The notes under the pieces: generated by a model
What the model was told of the DNA's origin: nothing
What the model saw: the letters and a program-made list of their open reading frames with translations, nothing else
Database searches by the model: none
Assembly (NCBI RefSeq): GCF_000400995.2
Contig: NZ_DF238918.1
Coordinates: forward strand, 1-37,237
From: Acidovorax sp. MR-S7
GTDB lineage: Bacteria > Pseudomonadota > Gammaproteobacteria > Burkholderiales > Burkholderiaceae_C
Reading direction: 5' to 3'
Length of the DNA stretch: 37,237 nucleotides
Shown: piece by piece, positions 34,651-37,237 of the stretch
Position numbering within the stretch: the first letter of the stretch is position 1
Layout: each line of letters opens with the position of its first letter
Made by a program: the position numbers and the translations under genes

Positions 34651-35868
34651 CTGGACATGGCAGGCCTGGCGCAGAAGGGCGGAGCTGTGATGTCCCATGT
34701 GCGGCTGGCGGCGGATCCCGTCCAACTGCATGCCGCGCGGGTAGCGCGCGGACAGGCGGACGTGGTGCTCGGCTGCGACCTGATGGTGGCCGCGGCCGGG
34801 GATGCGCTTGCTTCCATGGCGTCCGGGCGCACTCGCGCCGTGTTGAATACGGACGTGGCCCCCACGGGCAGCTTTACACGGGATCCCGACTGGCAGGCGT
34901 CGCCCGATGCGATGCTCAAGCGGGTCGGCTTGGCCGCTGCCCAGGTGGAGTCTCTGGAGGCCTCCCGCCTGGCGGCCGCCCTCATGGGGGATGCCGTGGC
35001 CACCAACGTATTCCTTCTGGGCTTTGCATGGCAAAAAGGCTGGGTGCCTCTGCAAGAGGATTCGTTGCTGCGCGCCATCGAACTCAACGGCGCCGCGGTG
35101 GGCATGAACCGCGCAGCGTTTGCCTGGGGACGCCAGGCTGCGCTGGATCCTGCTGCGGTGCGCCGCGCGGCCGGCCTGCCTTCCGACGAGAAGGTGATAC
35201 TGATGCCGAGCAGAACAGCGTCTCTTGCGAGCATTCTGGCCGATCGCACTGAGCGGCTCGCCGACTACCAGAATGCACGCTACGCGCAGCACTACGCGGC
35301 GGTCGTGCGGCGTGTTTCCGATGTCGAGAAGGCGCGTGTCGGGGGAGAGCGCCTGGCGCGCGAGGTCGCGATGAGCCTCTACAAGCTGATGGCCTACAAA
35401 GATGAATACGAAGTTGCTCGCCTGCACACCAGCAGTGATTTCCTCGCCCGGCTGCAAGAGCGCTTCGAAGGTGATTTCACCGTGAGCTACTACCTGGCAC
35501 CGCCGCTGCTGGCGCGCCGCGACGCGCAAGGCCGTCCAGTCAAGCAGCGCTACGGCGCCTGGGTGCAGACGGCCTTCCGTCTCCTGGCCCGTTTGCGGTT
35601 CCTGCGCGGAACAGTTTTCGATCCGTTCGGCTGGACTCGGGAGCGGCGGGAGGAACGTGCGGCAATCGACGAATTCGAGGCCTTGGTTGAAGACCTGCTG
35701 AAAGACCTGAACAGCAACAACTTCAACGAGGCGTTGGCGCTCGCCCGTTTGCCCCAGCAAGTGCGAGGCTATGGCCATGTGAAGACGCGCGAGCACGAGG
35801 TCGCGCAGAAGAAGGCCTTGGAACTCCTGGCCCGCTGGCGAACGAAGACCGGCCTTTCCCAAGGCTAA
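34651..35868 (+). pseudogene. C-terminal half of indolepyruvate:ferredoxin oxidoreductase
   Basis: About 405 residues, open from the IS junction (LDMAGLAQKGGAVMSHVRLA) to a stop at 35866-35868. These match the gamma-type domain and C-terminal extension of the large fused (about 1,150-1,200-residue) IOR that oxidises aryl pyruvates from aromatic amino acids. The thiamine-diphosphate and ferredoxin-like N-terminal parts (about 750 residues) are absent. The frame is open back to 34627, so a chimeric protein could in theory be made, but not an active enzyme. Confidence 0.85.
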
Positions 35869-35911
35869 GGCAGCCAGGACAAAGCTGCTACCCATTCCAA
35901 AGGAGATACAT

Positions 35912-36667
35912 ATGAAAATTCTCGTCCCCGTCAAGCGCGTGGTGGACTACAACGTCAAGGTCCGGGTCAAATCGGACAACACGGGTGTGGACATCGCCAA
36001 CGTGAAGATGAGCATGAACCCCTTTGACGAAATCGCCGTCGAAGAGGCCGTGCGCCTGAAAGAAAAAGGCCTGGTCACCGAAGTCATCGCCGTCTCCTGC
36101 GGCGTGGCCCAGTGCCAGGAAACCCTGCGCACCGCCATGGCGATTGGCGCCGACCGCGCCATCCTGGTGGAAACCCCCGCAGACCTCGATCTGCAACCCC
36201 TGGCCGTGGCCAAGCTCCTCAAAGCCCTGGTGGACAAGGAACAACCGGGCCTGGTGATCCTGGGCAAGCAAGCCATCGACGACGACGCCAACCAGACCGG
36301 CCAGATGCTGGCTGCTTTGGCCGACCTGCCCCAGGCAACGTTTGCCAGCAAGGTGGAAGTGGTGGGCGACAAGGTGAACGTGACGCGTGAAGTGGACGGC
36401 GGCCTGGAAACGCTGCAGCTGTCCATCCCGGCGGTCATCACCACCGACCTGCGCCTGAACGAGCCCCGCTACGTCACCTTGCCCAACATCATGAAGGCCA
36501 AGAAGAAGCAGCTCGACACCGTCAAGCCCGAAGACCTCGGCGTGGACGTGGCGCCCCGCCTCAAGACCTTGAAGGTCAGCGAGCCCGCCAAGCGCGGCGC
36601 CGGCGTGAAGGTGGCCGACGTGGCCGCCCTGGTTGAGAAACTCAAGAACGAAGCGAAGGTGATCTAA
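35912..36667 (+). CDS. etfB: Electron transfer flavoprotein, beta subunit
   Basis: 251 residues, standard length. The N-terminus is [20 protein letters not shown]. The ETF β signature lies in the stretch ending [13 protein letters not shown], and the AMP-binding and recognition-loop segments are present. With EtfA it passes electrons from acyl-CoA dehydrogenases to ETF:quinone oxidoreductase. A near-consensus Shine-Dalgarno (AAGGAGAT) precedes the ATG. The start of etfA follows directly but is cut off after 18 codons, so this copy has no local partner. A second etfBA elsewhere is likely. Confidence 0.95.
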   Translation: MKILVPVKRVVDYNVKVRVKSDNTGVDIANVKMSMNPFDEIAVEEAVRLKEKGLVTEVIAVSCGVAQCQETLRTAMAIGADRAILVETPADLDLQPLAVAKLLKALVDKEQPGLVILGKQAIDDDANQTGQMLAALADLPQATFASKVEVVGDKVNVTREVDGGLETLQLSIPAVITTDLRLNEPRYVTLPNIMKAKKKQLDTVKPEDLGVDVAPRLKTLKVSEPAKRGAGVKVADVAALVEKLKNEAKVI

Positions 36668-36721
36668 ATGTCGGTACTCGTTATTGCTGAACACGACAAC
36701 GCGTCCATCAAGGGCGCGATC
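36668..36721 (+). pseudogene. etfA: Truncated start of etfA (18 codons)
   Basis: ATG 36668 directly follows the etfB TAA and reads MSVLVIAEHDNASIKGA, the typical EtfA N-terminus. Similarity stops at about 36720, where minus-strand KaiC-like sequence begins. The rest of the roughly 310-residue alpha subunit is missing. Confidence 0.85.
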
Positions 36722-37166
36722 CACGGTAAACAGGGAGGTCACTTCCCTGCGGCGCAACTCCAGTAGCAAGCGCCCAAGGAAACGGTAGCCGCGCTCCGGA
36801 AATGCCAACGTGTCAGCCAAACCAGCGATACCATCTACTACAAGCCGGCGAATCTTCAGTTCATCAACCAGCCGCAGCAGTTTGTGACCCATTTCATCCA
36901 TCGATTCGTCCTCGTGGCCCAGGTTTTTGATCACCAATGCGCCAGATGTAATGGCTGCCTCGATACCAAGGCCCGCGTCGGAGCCCAGTCTCCGAAGGTC
37001 GGCCGCTAATTCCGTACAAGAAAGCACCAGCCCTCGGCTGTCAGTGTCGGAAGCAGCCGCAAAAGCGAGTGCCAAGGTGGTCTTGCCAGTGCCAGTTTGC
37101 CCGATAACGGCCGATGCGCTGCCGGAGAGCAAGCCATTGCCACGTAGGACATCGTCGAGCGCATGG
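36722..37166 (-). pseudogene. KaiC/RAD55-like ATPase fragment
   Basis: About 148 codons of a RecA-superfamily domain: LDDVLRGNGLLSGSASAVIG, then Walker A GQTGTGKT, and Walker B-like RRLVVDGIAGL. It ends at VTSLFTVD, where etfA sequence begins. Full KaiC-like proteins continue another 70-300 residues. The 5' side is also doubtful, because a possible IS end lies at 37166. Stand-alone KaiC-like proteins in proteobacteria often belong to signalling or stress systems. Nothing more can be said from this piece. Confidence 0.7.
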
Positions 37167-37237
37167 AGGGTGTGCAGAATTTTGTGTAAACGGACAATCC
37201 ACCGCCGGCGCGAGCCGGCCTGTCCGTAAGCACAATG
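37166..37237. mobile_element. Possible IS256-type terminal inverted repeat at the window edge
   Basis: The sequence from 37166 (GAGGGTGTGCAGAATTTTGT, then GTAAACGG) resembles the ends of mutator-type (IS256-family) elements, which often carry TTTACACAAAATTC. Beyond it, CGGACA (37191-37196) and TGTCCG (37221-37226) flank a GCCGGC-GCGA-GCCGGC hairpin. No transposase reading frame is in view. Confidence 0.3.

Noticed and set aside
34627-35868. Intact 413-residue gene starting at TTG 34627
   Set aside because: The first codons belong to the IS and the rest matches only the C-terminal half of a much longer oxidoreductase.
37182-37237. Integron attC-like hairpin at the right edge
   Set aside because: Inverted arms are present, but the conserved attC core sites and an integron context are missing.

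Overview
The window looks like a chromosome segment of a high-G+C betaproteobacterium, most likely a member of the Comamonadaceae (Acidovorax/Alicycliphilus-like). This rests on the conserved order cysS, alkA-like glycosylase, accA, tilS, lysC and tRNA-Ser, on GC-rich third codon positions, and on several copies of a short palindromic repeat that I recall from that family. Species identity cannot be fixed from sequence alone.

Layout. (1) 1-8769: the right-hand part of a prophage. It holds tail and virion genes in one tight plus-strand operon, ending with a broken Dam-like adenine methyltransferase behind a strongly structured leader. A pair of repeats ending in ..TTCA at 8769 resembles the right end of a Mu-like transposable phage. 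(2) 8892-12121: a divergent Lrp-type regulator and a homodimeric 2-oxoacid dehydrogenase E1 (mdeR/mdeB-like). (3) 12165-15467: an amidase and a TctC/Bug solute-binding protein in a coupled operon, divergent from a LysR regulator. (4) 15534-21119: a GntR/FCD regulator followed by ltnD, denD, otnK, otnC and otnI. Together these make a complete route from L-threonate and D-erythronate to dihydroxyacetone phosphate. (5) 21161-24527, minus strand: mtfA, lpxH, ppiB, ppiA and a TPR lipoprotein-like or periplasmic protein. (6) 24689-32261, plus strand: cysS, alkA-like, accA, a chemotaxis receptor, tilS, lysC and tRNA-Ser(GCU) with a strong terminator. (7) 32303-37237: a mosaic accessory region beside the tRNA. 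It contains an MmeI-like methyltransferase cut by an IS3-family remnant, the C-terminal half of an indolepyruvate:ferredoxin oxidoreductase, an intact etfB, an etfA cut after 18 codons, a KaiC-like ATPase fragment on the other strand, and a possible IS256-type end.

The most interesting signals are four. The first is the multi-hairpin leader that buries the ribosome-binding site of the phage methylase, in the position where Mu carries the translationally controlled com-mom genes. The second is an exact 42-nt, 11-unit repeat in a phage tail protein. The third is a family of palindromic repeats, of which two copies (perhaps three) lie in frame inside protein-coding genes (mdeB-like, tilS and possibly the ppiA signal peptide). 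The fourth is the chain of breakpoints after tRNA-Ser. No CRISPR array or rRNA was seen.
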